Source: Acidimicrobiaceae bacterium (GTDB taxonomy: Bacteria; Actinomycetota; Acidimicrobiia; Acidimicrobiales; Poriferisodalaceae). From it: 64,000 nt of DNA. Shown piece by piece: positions 35,901-44,344 of the stretch (positions within the stretch are counted from its first letter, which is position 1; each line of letters begins with the position of its first letter). The stretch is from assembly GCA_905182565.1 (NCBI GenBank), contig CAJJCB010000020.1, forward strand, positions 145,211 to 209,210, written 5' to 3'. Both the position numbers and the translations under genes were made by a program. The notes under the pieces are model-generated. The model was not told where the DNA came from, did not search any database, and saw only the letters and a list, made by a program, of their open reading frames with translations.

Positions 35901-36425
35901 CATCTGAGCTTTCGAAATCAATGTAGCTAGTGAGCTATAACCTTGAGGGCCACGAGAGAGAACTACGAGATGCTGTCCTGCTGGGTCAGCGACACCATTG
36001 CGAGAAGAGCTAAGTTTAGAACTTTCTGTAGATTGCCAGGAGTCAACGGTTAACTCCACACCAAAAACTGTCGGTAACCCAACTTTTTTTGCCGCTTCAG
36101 CAAATCGTACGACACCATAGAATCCGCCATGATCGGTAAGCGCCAAAGCGCTAAGCCCAATATCAGCAGCAACCGTCGCTAATTCTTCTGGACTGGAAGC
36201 GCCATCAAGAAAACTAAAATAAGAATGTGCATGTAGCTCTGCATAGGAAGTTTGATTTTCGCGTCCAGATATCAGCCTTTGAGAAGTGTTTTTGTTACTT
36301 AGGTTTTGTTCATAACTGTTAGGTTCTGAAGCAATGAAAGATTTACTTCCCTTATTGTCAGAAAGTTGTTGCTCAAGGTCACGCCAAGGCATAGAAGAAG
36401 AATTAAAGCCCATACCCTCCAGCAT
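33000..36425 (-). CDS. dnaE2: Error-prone DNA polymerase III alpha subunit DnaE2 (ImuC)
   Basis: 1141 residues. An N-terminal PHP domain follows residue 60 ([22 protein letters not shown], HxH at 65-67; [10 protein letters not shown]), then the polymerase core: [19 protein letters not shown]-like palm/[19 protein letters not shown] (catalytic acidic pair), [31 protein letters not shown], and a helix-hairpin-helix and OB region ([34 protein letters not shown]). These features distinguish DnaE2 from replicative DnaE. It performs mutagenic translesion synthesis with ImuB and ImuA. The ATG at 36425 abuts a perfect LexA operator. Later in-frame ATGs (36413, 36392) are alternatives. An extra low-complexity polar insert lies around residues 540-590. 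Confidence 0.93.
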   Translation of the reverse strand: [1141 protein letters not shown]

Positions 36426-36439
36426 CGAACATATGTTCG
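36426..36439 (-). promoter_or_regulatory. LexA (SOS) operator of dnaE2
   Basis: The 14-bp palindrome CGAACATATGTTCG is a perfect match to the Gram-positive/actinobacterial LexA box CGAAC-N4-GTTCG. It ends one base before the dnaE2 ATG and lies 43 bp from the divergent amidase ATG, so LexA binding would block dnaE2 transcription and may affect the amidase operon. It also contains a TANNNT-like -10 (TATGTT) on the minus strand. Confidence 0.9.
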
Positions 36440-36482
36440 GTTCTAGTCAAGTACAGACCACTACTTCCACTAGCGTGGCACC

Positions 36483-37913
36483 ATGAACATTCCTCTAGAT
36501 GGCATTGCTCTTGCTCAACTAGTAGCAAAAAAAGAAGCTTCTCCTATCGAACTCGTAGATGATGCTCTAAGTAGAATCAAACGCGTCAACGGCGATCTAA
36601 ACGCAGTCATTCACCATCTTGATACCTCCGCTCGAGAACGCGCTACGGCAATGACTAAAACTGAAGCTCCTGAATCAGCAACTCTTTGGGGCGTCCCATT
36701 CCTCACTAAAGATCTAACCTGCATGACTGCCGGGGATCCTTACCATGCAGGAAACGTTGCTTTACGTGATGCTAATTACCATGCCGACCATGACTCTTAT
36801 CTAGCTATTATGTTTCGCGACCTTGGACTTGTGAATTTAGGGAGAACCAATACTCCTGAATTTGGTGGAACCGTAACCACCGAGCCAGTTGCATACGGAG
36901 CTAGCCACAACCCCTGGAACCTTAAACATTCCACAGGAGGGTCAAGTGGCGGTTCAGCAGCAGCTGTTGCTGCTGGAATTGTTCCTATCGCACACGCTAA
37001 TGATGGCGGCGGGTCTATCCGGATTCCAGCGTCAGAATGTGGCTTGTTCGGACTTAAACCTAGTCGGGGCAGAGTCTCTTTTGGGCCCCTCTTTGGTGAA
37101 CTTTGGGGAGGGGCCACAATGGATGGTGTAGTTAGCCGCAGCGTCCGTGACTCAGCGCGTGTACTCGATGGCATCAGCCGTTCATGGCCCGGAGATCCTT
37201 ACTCGGCACCAAAACCTAAAATTTCATTCGAAGATTCTCTTGCCAACAACCCACAAGGTCTCCGAATCGGGATATGCCCTCAATCAGATTGGGGGGCTGT
37301 TCATTCCGAGTGCACACAAAGTGTGGAATCAGCTGCCAAGCTTCTCGAAGGGCTAGGACATAAGGTAGAAATAGCATTCCCAAAAGATTTGTTCAATGAC
37401 CAATTTTTCAAACATTTTAGAGTGGTGTTAGCTGTCGCAAATGCAGCAACAGCTAATGACCTAGGCAATGCAATAGGTCGGCCTTTAACAAAAAATGATA
37501 TGGAGGCTGACACAGCAGCGCTTGTCTCAATCGGCCAATCCTTATCTGGAATGGAATATTTAAATTCAATAGAATGGTTTCATTCCTACACCAGACAGAT
37601 GGTGAGCTGGTGGAGCGAATACGACGTTTTGATTACCCCCGTCCTAACAGAACCACCTCCTCTTATCGGAGAGCTTCGTCACCCTCGAACAGGCAGCCAG
37701 CGACTGGGAGAGCTTCTACATTACACAGCCCAATTCAACGTAACTGGCCAGCCTGCAATGTCAATGCCTCTACATGAAACACATGATGGGCTTCCAGTCG
37801 GAGTTCAATTTATAGGACCTCCACATGGCGAAGATTTGCTTTTGGCTCTAGCCGCACAGATAGAAACAGCTACACCTTGGGCTCACCGGTTGCCTTCGAT
37901 TTGGTCGCAATGA
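36483..37913 (+). CDS. Amidase signature-family enzyme
   Basis: 476 residues with the Ser-cisSer-Lys triad: Lys in FLTKDL, cis-Ser and nucleophile in [36 protein letters not shown], and [11 protein letters not shown]. Family members hydrolyse amides (or act as GatA); no GatB or GatC is adjacent. The next gene is a paralogous amidase whose ATG overlaps this stop (ATGA at 37910-37913). Divergent from dnaE2. Substrate not predictable. Confidence 0.9.
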   Translation: MNIPLDGIALAQLVAKKEASPIELVDDALSRIKRVNGDLNAVIHHLDTSARERATAMTKTEAPESATLWGVPFLTKDLTCMTAGDPYHAGNVALRDANYHADHDSYLAIMFRDLGLVNLGRTNTPEFGGTVTTEPVAYGASHNPWNLKHSTGGSSGGSAAAVAAGIVPIAHANDGGGSIRIPASECGLFGLKPSRGRVSFGPLFGELWGGATMDGVVSRSVRDSARVLDGISRSWPGDPYSAPKPKISFEDSLANNPQGLRIGICPQSDWGAVHSECTQSVESAAKLLEGLGHKVEIAFPKDLFNDQFFKHFRVVLAVANAATANDLGNAIGRPLTKNDMEADTAALVSIGQSLSGMEYLNSIEWFHSYTRQMVSWWSEYDVLITPVLTEPPPLIGELRHPRTGSQRLGELLHYTAQFNVTGQPAMSMPLHETHDGLPVGVQFIGPPHGEDLLLALAAQIETATPWAHRLPSIWSQ

Positions 37914-39313
37914 ACGACATCCGACAACATGATGCGACAGCTCTACGAACAGAACTATTAGCTGGCACTATCTCACCGCCAGAAGCACTAGGCAGAACGA
38001 TTGAACAATTCAACGCCTGGAACCCAACCATTAACGCAATTATTCACCCGCGGCTAGATCAAGCATTATACGAAGCTGCGCAGGTTGACTTAGACCAAGG
38101 AGCCCTTGCTGGCGTTCCAATTGCAATCAAAGACCTCGGATGTGAACAAGCCGGTGAACCATTCCATTGCGGCACATCCTTTCTCCGCAACTTAAACTGG
38201 AAAAGCACTTACAACAGCTACTTATGGTCGGCGTTGGCAGCAGCGGGAGCTATTTCTATTGGGAGAACAAACACTCCAGAGTTTGGCTCAACTATCACCA
38301 CAGAGCCCACAGCGTATGGAGCAACACGAAATCCTCACGAGATTAGATATTCTGCCGGCGGTTCCAGCGGTGGTTCAGCAGCAGCTGTAGCCGCTGGAAT
38401 AGTTCCAATCGCTCATGGAAATGATGGAGGGGGTTCGCTCCGAATCCCTGCTAGCGCATGTGGCTTAATTGGTTTGAAACCAAGCCGAGGCACAGTATCT
38501 GCAGGGCCAACGAGATCAGAGCACAGACACGGCCTAGGAATCGATGGTGTACTCACTAAGACAGTGCGAGATACCGCTCTAGCTTTAGATGTAATCTCAG
38601 GTTCGCGTTATGGAGATTACGTCACAACAGAATTACCTGTTGCTAGCTACAGTAAACTTTTAGCGACAGACCCAGGGCCGCAAAAAATTGCTATCGCAAC
38701 TTTTTCCGCCCATCCTGCTTGCGTTGACGCTGTGAACAAAACTGCTTCTCTTCTCGAAGGCCTTGGTCACCAAATAACAGCAGGCAAAAACCCACCAGAA
38801 TGGTTTAGTAACGACGTAACAGATCAAATAATCGTCCTTAGGACTATTGGCATGGCCCAGGAGCTATACCAATGGGGCGAAGAAATTGGCAGACCTATCA
38901 CACAAGAAGACATTGAACCTTCGAACTGGTGGTCATCTGAATTAGGGAAAACCCTCCCGGGGACTATGTACCTAGCAGCTCAGAACTGGCTACACCATTG
39001 GTCGCGTCGCACCTCATCTTTTTGGAACGACTTCGATTTACTGCTGACACCAGTCCTTGGAGGTTTGACTCCCACAATCGGTTTCCTTTCTGACCCAAAA
39101 ACTGGCCAGCAGCAATTGAGAGAATTAATTGGGTTCGTCGACCAAGCCAACGTCACAGGCCAACCAGCAATTTCCGTCCCAGTCGGTGAACACGAAGGAC
39201 TCCCTATCGGAGTTCAAGTCATTGCAGCGCGCGGCCGAGATACTCTGCTCCTACAAATAGCACAGCAGCTAGAGGACTCAGGGGCTTTCACCAAACTCTC
39301 TAACGAATTATGA
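37910..39313 (+). CDS. Amidase signature-family enzyme, paralogue of the upstream gene
   Basis: 467 residues from the ATG at 37910, which overlaps the upstream amidase stop; the frame is open a further 11 codons but those lie in the previous gene. Triad residues are present in AIKDLG and [39 protein letters not shown]. It shares the whole N-terminal layout with its neighbour ([33 protein letters not shown]), indicating a local duplication. It is itself coupled by ATGA to the membrane protein at 39310. Confidence 0.9.
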   Translation: MNDIRQHDATALRTELLAGTISPPEALGRTIEQFNAWNPTINAIIHPRLDQALYEAAQVDLDQGALAGVPIAIKDLGCEQAGEPFHCGTSFLRNLNWKSTYNSYLWSALAAAGAISIGRTNTPEFGSTITTEPTAYGATRNPHEIRYSAGGSSGGSAAAVAAGIVPIAHGNDGGGSLRIPASACGLIGLKPSRGTVSAGPTRSEHRHGLGIDGVLTKTVRDTALALDVISGSRYGDYVTTELPVASYSKLLATDPGPQKIAIATFSAHPACVDAVNKTASLLEGLGHQITAGKNPPEWFSNDVTDQIIVLRTIGMAQELYQWGEEIGRPITQEDIEPSNWWSSELGKTLPGTMYLAAQNWLHHWSRRTSSFWNDFDLLLTPVLGGLTPTIGFLSDPKTGQQQLRELIGFVDQANVTGQPAISVPVGEHEGLPIGVQVIAARGRDTLLLQIAQQLEDSGAFTKLSNEL

Positions 39314-39786
39314 CAATTCAAAAATCTTTCAGCCCTTCAGCAGCGATCCAACAAACCATTGGCTCAGTTCCGCGCTCTTTATCACCAGTATCAGACTTCA
39401 AAAACCGGGCTAAGCGCCGCCGGTCAACAGCGATTCGAATTTTGGTATTCGCCATCGGGATCTTCCTGGGTCTATCAGGCGCCTTTCTATTTTATCTAAT
39501 TTGTATCCTGACTATCATTCATCATTTGCGTAATCAACAACGACAGTTTTTGATTGCAACTGAAAATGGGTTAATCCTCGGAGAGTTCAATACAAAAAAA
39601 GGTTACATAATCAAAAACTGGCCGCCAGACACAGAAGTGTCTCTTCATCTGACAGTAGGAGAGCCTGTCATCTCAGTTGTTCTCCCTGGCTGGACCGGAT
39701 TCACCCAAGGAACAGACTTAACGCTTATCGAAACAACAATAAGAGCTGGAGCAGGAGAGCCGCTACGAGTTCTCAAAAAAAGTTAG
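39310..39786 (+). CDS. Single-pass membrane protein of unknown function
   Basis: 158 residues, start overlapping the amidase stop. A basic stretch (KNRAKRRRSTAIR) precedes one long hydrophobic segment at about residues 42-70 (ILVFAIGIFLGLSGAFLFYLICILTII), so by the positive-inside rule the first 40 residues are cytoplasmic and the C-terminal beta-rich domain outside, though the reverse is possible. The C-terminal part (FLIATENGLILGEFNTKKGYIIKNWPPDTEVSL) resembles no domain I know. Translational coupling to two amidases suggests a shared role, but no function can be assigned. Confidence 0.7.
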   Translation: MTIQKSFSPSAAIQQTIGSVPRSLSPVSDFKNRAKRRRSTAIRILVFAIGIFLGLSGAFLFYLICILTIIHHLRNQQRQFLIATENGLILGEFNTKKGYIIKNWPPDTEVSLHLTVGEPVISVVLPGWTGFTQGTDLTLIETTIRAGAGEPLRVLKKS

Positions 39787-40427
39787 ACCATAGCCAAAAC
39801 TTCACGAACCAGAGCTTCATAATCATCTGCAACTAGAACTGCATGAAGCCCAAAAATTCGAGCTGCATCAACGTTTCCAAGATGATCATCAAGAAACAAA
39901 CAGGAATCAGCGGGTAACGACAATCTCTTACACGTTAGTTGAAAGATCGCAGGGTCAGGTTTTCGAATACCAACCTCACAAGAATCAACAATGTCTTCAA
40001 AATTTTCGATTGGAACAACCGAACGCCACTCACTCCATTCCGCAACATTATTAGTAAGAATCGACACACGTAAACCCTGGTCTCGGAGCCGGCGCACCAA
40101 TCCCAATACGTCTTGATTCAGCTCGGCGCCTCGAAAAGGATTGAAGTCCGAGGCCTCCATTCGAAGCGCTCGATGGTTTTTGGGTAAGTCAGGTGCCAAG
40201 GTTTTCTTCATATTTTCGATAAAGCTCGTTAACGGAACACGGCCACACTCAACTTCATGCCATATCGGCGGTTCCTGACCCAATACTAGGACCCGGCTGT
40301 ATTCACCAAAAAGAGTAGCCAACGCAGATTCAGGCAAATCCCACTCTTTCGCCCAACGCATAGCAGCTACAAACGGCGACTCGACTAGAACGCCGCCAAC
40401 ATCGAATATCACCGCTTCAATAGACAT
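39783..40427 (-). CDS. HAD-superfamily phosphatase-like hydrolase
   Basis: 214 residues from the ATG at 40427 (MSIEAVIFDVGGVLVES); the frame is open 37 codons upstream, but those overlap the next gene and lack homology. HAD motifs: FDVGGVLVE (DxG-type: nucleophile Asp in IFDVGG), VSILTNNVAEW (Thr), KPDPAIFQ (Lys) and CLFLDDHLGNVDAARIFGLHAV. This places it near the haloacid dehalogenase/epoxide-hydrolase N-domain subfamily IA. Substrate unknown. Divergent from the FAH gene and convergent with the membrane protein. Confidence 0.87.
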   Translation of the reverse strand: MSIEAVIFDVGGVLVESPFVAAMRWAKEWDLPESALATLFGEYSRVLVLGQEPPIWHEVECGRVPLTSFIENMKKTLAPDLPKNHRALRMEASDFNPFRGAELNQDVLGLVRRLRDQGLRVSILTNNVAEWSEWRSVVPIENFEDIVDSCEVGIRKPDPAIFQLTCKRLSLPADSCLFLDDHLGNVDAARIFGLHAVLVADDYEALVREVLAMV

Positions 40428-40485
40428 ACATGAAAGATTAGCCACACTGCAGAAACTCCAGCTATCAGTGGCTACTGTTATCCAT

Positions 40486-41319
40486 GTGAGACTCCTAAGT
40501 TTTAGTATCGACAATAAATCAAAGTTCGGAATCGCCACAGCAAATGGTGTAATCGACCTAACAGCAGTAACTCCTTATCAACATTTAGGAGATCTGCTTA
40601 TAGACATAGAAAGCCTGTCTAGCTTTAGTAGTCGTGATCATGACTACACGTGGGACCAAATCAAATTTGATATTCCAATTATCGACAACCGAAGACTTCT
40701 CTGCGCTGGACTTAACTACCACAAAAAGTATCCACTCGGAGGCGAAGTAAAGACGCCTAAACAACCTGTCTATTTCAATAAACCTCCTGGGACCTTGATC
40801 GCCCATCAAGATTTCCTTATTCGGCCTACGGTCTCTGAGCAACTGGACTATGAAGTTGAACTTGCTATTGTCATCGGAAAGCCGGGGCGACACATTAGCG
40901 AATCTTCTGCACTTGAGCATGTAGCCGGATACACCATTCTGAATGATGGTTCAGTTCGTAACTGGCAACGCCACAGCGTTGCTGCAGGCAAAAATTTCTA
41001 TCGATCTGGGTCATGTGGTCCATGGATTACCACATCTGATGAGCTTTCGCCACCAGCAGATTTACGAGTAATTTCTCGGGTAAACGGTGAAGAGCGACAA
41101 AACGAGCAAGTATCTGAAATGATCTTCAGCGTAGAAGAAATAATTTCATACCTGTCAATGGTTATGCCCCTAGAGCCGGGAGACATAATAGCTACAGGCT
41201 CGCCTGAAGGTACGGGTGGTTCAATGGAGCCACAGAGTTGGCTATCTGATGGCGATCAAGTTGAGTTCGAGGTTCCGGGAATAGGAATTCTAAAAAACAC
41301 AGTGGTAAACGAAAGCTAA
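40486..41319 (+). CDS. Fumarylacetoacetate hydrolase-family protein
   Basis: 277 residues from GTG 40486 (MRLLSFSIDNKSKFGIA), the usual FAH N-terminus; GTG at 40468 would add six residues. Motifs: LLCAGLNYHKKYP, PVYFNKPPGTLIAHQD, YEVELAIVIGKPG (two metal-ligand Glu), HVAGYTILNDGSVRNWQ (Asp ligand) and DIIATGSPEGTGG. Members hydrolyse or decarboxylate 1,3-dicarbonyl acids, typically in aromatic acid catabolism, e.g. 2-keto-4-pentenoate hydratase or acylpyruvate hydrolase. No classical aromatic pathway is adjacent. Confidence 0.88.
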   Translation: MRLLSFSIDNKSKFGIATANGVIDLTAVTPYQHLGDLLIDIESLSSFSSRDHDYTWDQIKFDIPIIDNRRLLCAGLNYHKKYPLGGEVKTPKQPVYFNKPPGTLIAHQDFLIRPTVSEQLDYEVELAIVIGKPGRHISESSALEHVAGYTILNDGSVRNWQRHSVAAGKNFYRSGSCGPWITTSDELSPPADLRVISRVNGEERQNEQVSEMIFSVEEIISYLSMVMPLEPGDIIATGSPEGTGGSMEPQSWLSDGDQVEFEVPGIGILKNTVVNES

Positions 41320-41403
41320 CAATCTCTTCCTAAGCGACATAAGTTAAGTCGAACTTGTCGCTACTGTTGTAGTCAATGTCACGATTTACAAAAGTGGTTT
41401 TCT

Positions 41404-42711
41404 GTGCGTAAAACTATTCAGCTGGTGTGGCTTTCAATAGCTGCAGTCCTCTCAAGCTTCATGTGGCTTACGCCGGCCGTTAATGCCGCAACTTCTAAAT
41501 CAAGCACCCAGTTACGTAAAGAAAAGGCTGCACTCAACACTGCGACAACCAAACTTCGTCAAGAGCGAGACGCTTTCCAAACACAAGTCTTAGAAAAAAA
41601 CAAACTGATTAGCATCGCTACAGCTGGAGTCAGCGAAGTAGAGGACGCTCTGAACGATCTCGAAAAATTAGTCGAAGAGCAACGCGAAGATAGCGATGAA
41701 GCAGAATATTTTTTGCTCGCTGCTGAGGCTGCAGTTGATTCGGCAAAGCTAGAAAACCAAAAACTAAAGGAAACTCATGAGGCCCTAAGCCTCAGGGTTC
41801 AAGATTTAGCGGTGCAAACTTACATCGGAAGAGATTCTACTGTTGAGGGGTCCTTCGGGCTTGCAACAACCGGCGATATCTACAAGGCAGCTCGGATACA
41901 AACTATTATCGGCGCTGCATTCGGTGATATCAAAAACACTGGTGACAAGGTAAGAGCTCTTCGTATCGATATGAACCAGGCCACAGTTGGTTTGCAAATC
42001 GCCAAAGATAAACAACAAGCCAAACAAGAAGAAGCAGATCAGCAACTCGATGAGCTATTCGAAGCCCTGTTGCTTCAAGATCAGATGGTCTCATCTGCAA
42101 AAAGTAAACTTGCCCAACGGCTCTCGGAAGGTGCTCTTGTAGATGATGCTGATGCCCAATTAGCCGCAAAAATTAAAGACAGTGAGCGAAAAGTAGCTCA
42201 GGTGATAAACGCAGAAAAAGCAGCGCGAGCTAGAGAAGAGAGAATCGTTCGAGAAGCAGAAGAAGCCGCAAGGCGAGCTGCGCTCGGAGTTGCTCCAATG
42301 CCAACTAGCAACAACATAAAACTTTCAGAGCTCACAACTGTCTGGGGTATTCGTGTACACGAATCTATAGCAGGTAATCTTCTCAAACTATTACAACATG
42401 CCTTAAGAGATGGAATACGATTCGGCGGCGGAGGGTACAGAGGCGCCGCTAGCCAGATAGCGCTGCGTAAAGCTCACTGTGGAACAAGCCAATGGTCTAT
42501 CTATAAGAAGCCTTCATATCAATGCCGGCCACCTACAGCAAGACCTGGGTCTTCTATGCACGAACGAGGACTCGCAATTGACTTCACTCAAAATGGCAGG
42601 GCTCTGTGGAGCAGCACTTCTGGCTATAAATGGTTACGAAGGAACGCTAGGCAGTATGGCTTCAAAAATTTACCGAGTGAGCCCTGGCATTGGTCAACAT
42701 CTGGGCGCTAA
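41404..42711 (+). CDS. Secreted coiled-coil protein with C-terminal VanY/M15B D,D-carboxypeptidase domain
   Basis: 435 residues from GTG. A signal peptide (KTIQLVWLSIAAVLSSFMWLTPAVNAATS, cleaved near AVNA) is followed by a long coiled coil (about residues 30-290, rich in Glu/Lys/Ala heptads, including LRKEKAALNTATTKLRQER and REERIVREAEEAARRAAL) and a C-terminal Zn peptidase domain of about 130 residues: SSMHERGLAIDF (SxHxxGxAxD) and EPWHW near the end. The layout resembles FtsX-controlled cell-wall hydrolases such as PcsB or EnvC, but with a D-Ala-D-Ala carboxypeptidase-type domain. Likely periplasmic/cell-wall remodelling. Confidence 0.87.
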   Translation: MRKTIQLVWLSIAAVLSSFMWLTPAVNAATSKSSTQLRKEKAALNTATTKLRQERDAFQTQVLEKNKLISIATAGVSEVEDALNDLEKLVEEQREDSDEAEYFLLAAEAAVDSAKLENQKLKETHEALSLRVQDLAVQTYIGRDSTVEGSFGLATTGDIYKAARIQTIIGAAFGDIKNTGDKVRALRIDMNQATVGLQIAKDKQQAKQEEADQQLDELFEALLLQDQMVSSAKSKLAQRLSEGALVDDADAQLAAKIKDSERKVAQVINAEKAARAREERIVREAEEAARRAALGVAPMPTSNNIKLSELTTVWGIRVHESIAGNLLKLLQHALRDGIRFGGGGYRGAASQIALRKAHCGTSQWSIYKKPSYQCRPPTARPGSSMHERGLAIDFTQNGRALWSSTSGYKWLRRNARQYGFKNLPSEPWHWSTSGR

Positions 42712-42737
42712 TTAGACACTGTAAAATAATTCAAGCT

Positions 42738-44342
42738 CTAAGAATAAGTAGCTTGCAGCCACCATCTACTTCGTTCAACTACGCATAAATGCGCCGAACC
42801 ATCATCAAGCACAAATTGGAACCTCGCTTGACGGTAATGCTTATCTAGATCCCACCAATGCTCTTCCACAGGCCATGGACCAGCCCAGTTAATGACAGAA
42901 CGGGCCTTATCCCCCATTCCTACAAGAGTTGCTGGCTGACCTGTAACATTCCCCCGCCCGCTGACTTGAACTGGTTTCCCTCCTACATCAAATACTTCCA
43001 AAGGCTTAGGGGTGGAGAATACCGCTGCAGGAGAAGGCGATGGAAGCCTTCCTGGCCATGGCCTACTTAACCCATTAAAGAACCCTTTACTTCGCTCTGA
43101 TGAAAGCAGCGCTTCTTGAGTGAAAGAAACCCTTATTCCAAACTCGGTCAGTTGCCGCCCACTACCTTCAGCCACAAGAGTGACCTCGTTTTGCCCAAGA
43201 ATCTTCTGAACTTTTTCGAATGCCTGCGAAGCACGAAAATCTTCATCAGTTTGGCCTCCCCAAAATCTAAGCTGCTTCCCTGTATGTGGAACTACTTCTT
43301 CAGGAAGAATTCGCAATAAGATGATTCCTCCAGTCAGCGTAGAATCTGATTGAAGCCAATTCTGCAGTTGCCAGCGAACACGCTCGCCAACATTCGCAGC
43401 GATAAATTGGTGTTCATGCCGCCAATATCGAAAGCTTTTTTCGCCATGTTCGGTTTCAATTTCTATAGATACCTGCAAACAGGTAAGTCCCTCTCTAGAA
43501 AAGTCAGAACTTAGCTGATGCCCTAAAGACTTTGCGGCGCTCACAACATCTTCAACTTGCTCTAACGGTGGTTCAAATTCTATTTTTTTTTCTAAATCAG
43601 ATGAAACAGATCTGGTGGTTATAGGAAAATTTCCTAACCCATTGATAAAACGATGAATCAATTCTCCCGAAGTTCCGAAACGGCCTAAAATATCTGAGGC
43701 TTGCAAAGACCCAATATCGCCTAATGACTGAAGCCCTAAACGTAAAAATGTATTGATTAAACCAAAATCAAATGAGAAAGAGCCAACCCCGCTGAAGAGA
43801 ACAGAAGTAGGAAGAGATCTAACGAATTTAAAGGTTTCGCCAACATCAATTATTTTAGATAATCGACTCTCAGTAGCATAAGCAGCAAGGCTTGCTCCAA
43901 ACAAATCATCGGCTACTCCAATATGTGGACGCAATGCCTTAGACAATTTCAGGTCAACGAAAGCATTTTTCAAAATGCTGATTACTTCTTCTACTAATCT
44001 CTCATCTCCCCCGAAATAGCCTGAAGGTCCACGAGTCATGAAACTGCAAAAACCTGGATCAAGAACTTCGATTCTTGGGGTTATATCACCAAGGGCTACA
44101 ACAATTTGATCAAACTTCTGAGCGCTTTGGACCATGTTGTTTTCAATGACACTCAAAGAAGGACATAAGGACTGGGCCTTACGCAAATTCAGACCAGGAG
44201 CTACACCAAAGCCTGTTGCTGCAGATGTGGCTTCAACCACCCGGCCATTACTTAAAGAGACAGCAGCTCTGTCAAGAGGAATCCCGGCAACAGCAATACT
44301 CCAGCAAGGAATTTTCACAACAAGCATACGAGTTTCGCTCAT
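42738..44342 (-). CDS. imuB: ImuB, catalytically inactive Y-family polymerase-like mutasome adaptor
   Basis: 534 residues. The N-terminal region has the Y-family layout (VKIPCWSIAVAGIPLDRAAVSLSNGRVVEATSAATGFGVAPGLNLRKAQSLCP), but the catalytic Asp of the DxD motif is missing (VKIPCWS) and the second acidic pair is DPGFCSF. This matches ImuB, which bridges DnaE2, ImuA and the beta clamp rather than polymerising DNA. The C-terminal 150 residues (KPLEVFDVGGKPVQVSGRGNVT, WAGPWPVEEHWWD) are the typical ImuB C-terminal part. It begins 2 nt after imuA, so the pair is one operon under the upstream LexA box. Confidence 0.88.
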   Translation of the reverse strand: MSETRMLVVKIPCWSIAVAGIPLDRAAVSLSNGRVVEATSAATGFGVAPGLNLRKAQSLCPSLSVIENNMVQSAQKFDQIVVALGDITPRIEVLDPGFCSFMTRGPSGYFGGDERLVEEVISILKNAFVDLKLSKALRPHIGVADDLFGASLAAYATESRLSKIIDVGETFKFVRSLPTSVLFSGVGSFSFDFGLINTFLRLGLQSLGDIGSLQASDILGRFGTSGELIHRFINGLGNFPITTRSVSSDLEKKIEFEPPLEQVEDVVSAAKSLGHQLSSDFSREGLTCLQVSIEIETEHGEKSFRYWRHEHQFIAANVGERVRWQLQNWLQSDSTLTGGIILLRILPEEVVPHTGKQLRFWGGQTDEDFRASQAFEKVQKILGQNEVTLVAEGSGRQLTEFGIRVSFTQEALLSSERSKGFFNGLSRPWPGRLPSPSPAAVFSTPKPLEVFDVGGKPVQVSGRGNVTGQPATLVGMGDKARSVINWAGPWPVEEHWWDLDKHYRQARFQFVLDDGSAHLCVVERSRWWLQATYS

Positions 44343-44344
44343 CG

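Noticed and set aside
41334..41361. GCGACA...TGTCGC hairpin between the FAH and VanY-type genes
   Set aside because: Bulged stem with no T-run after it; not convincing as a terminator or riboswitch.
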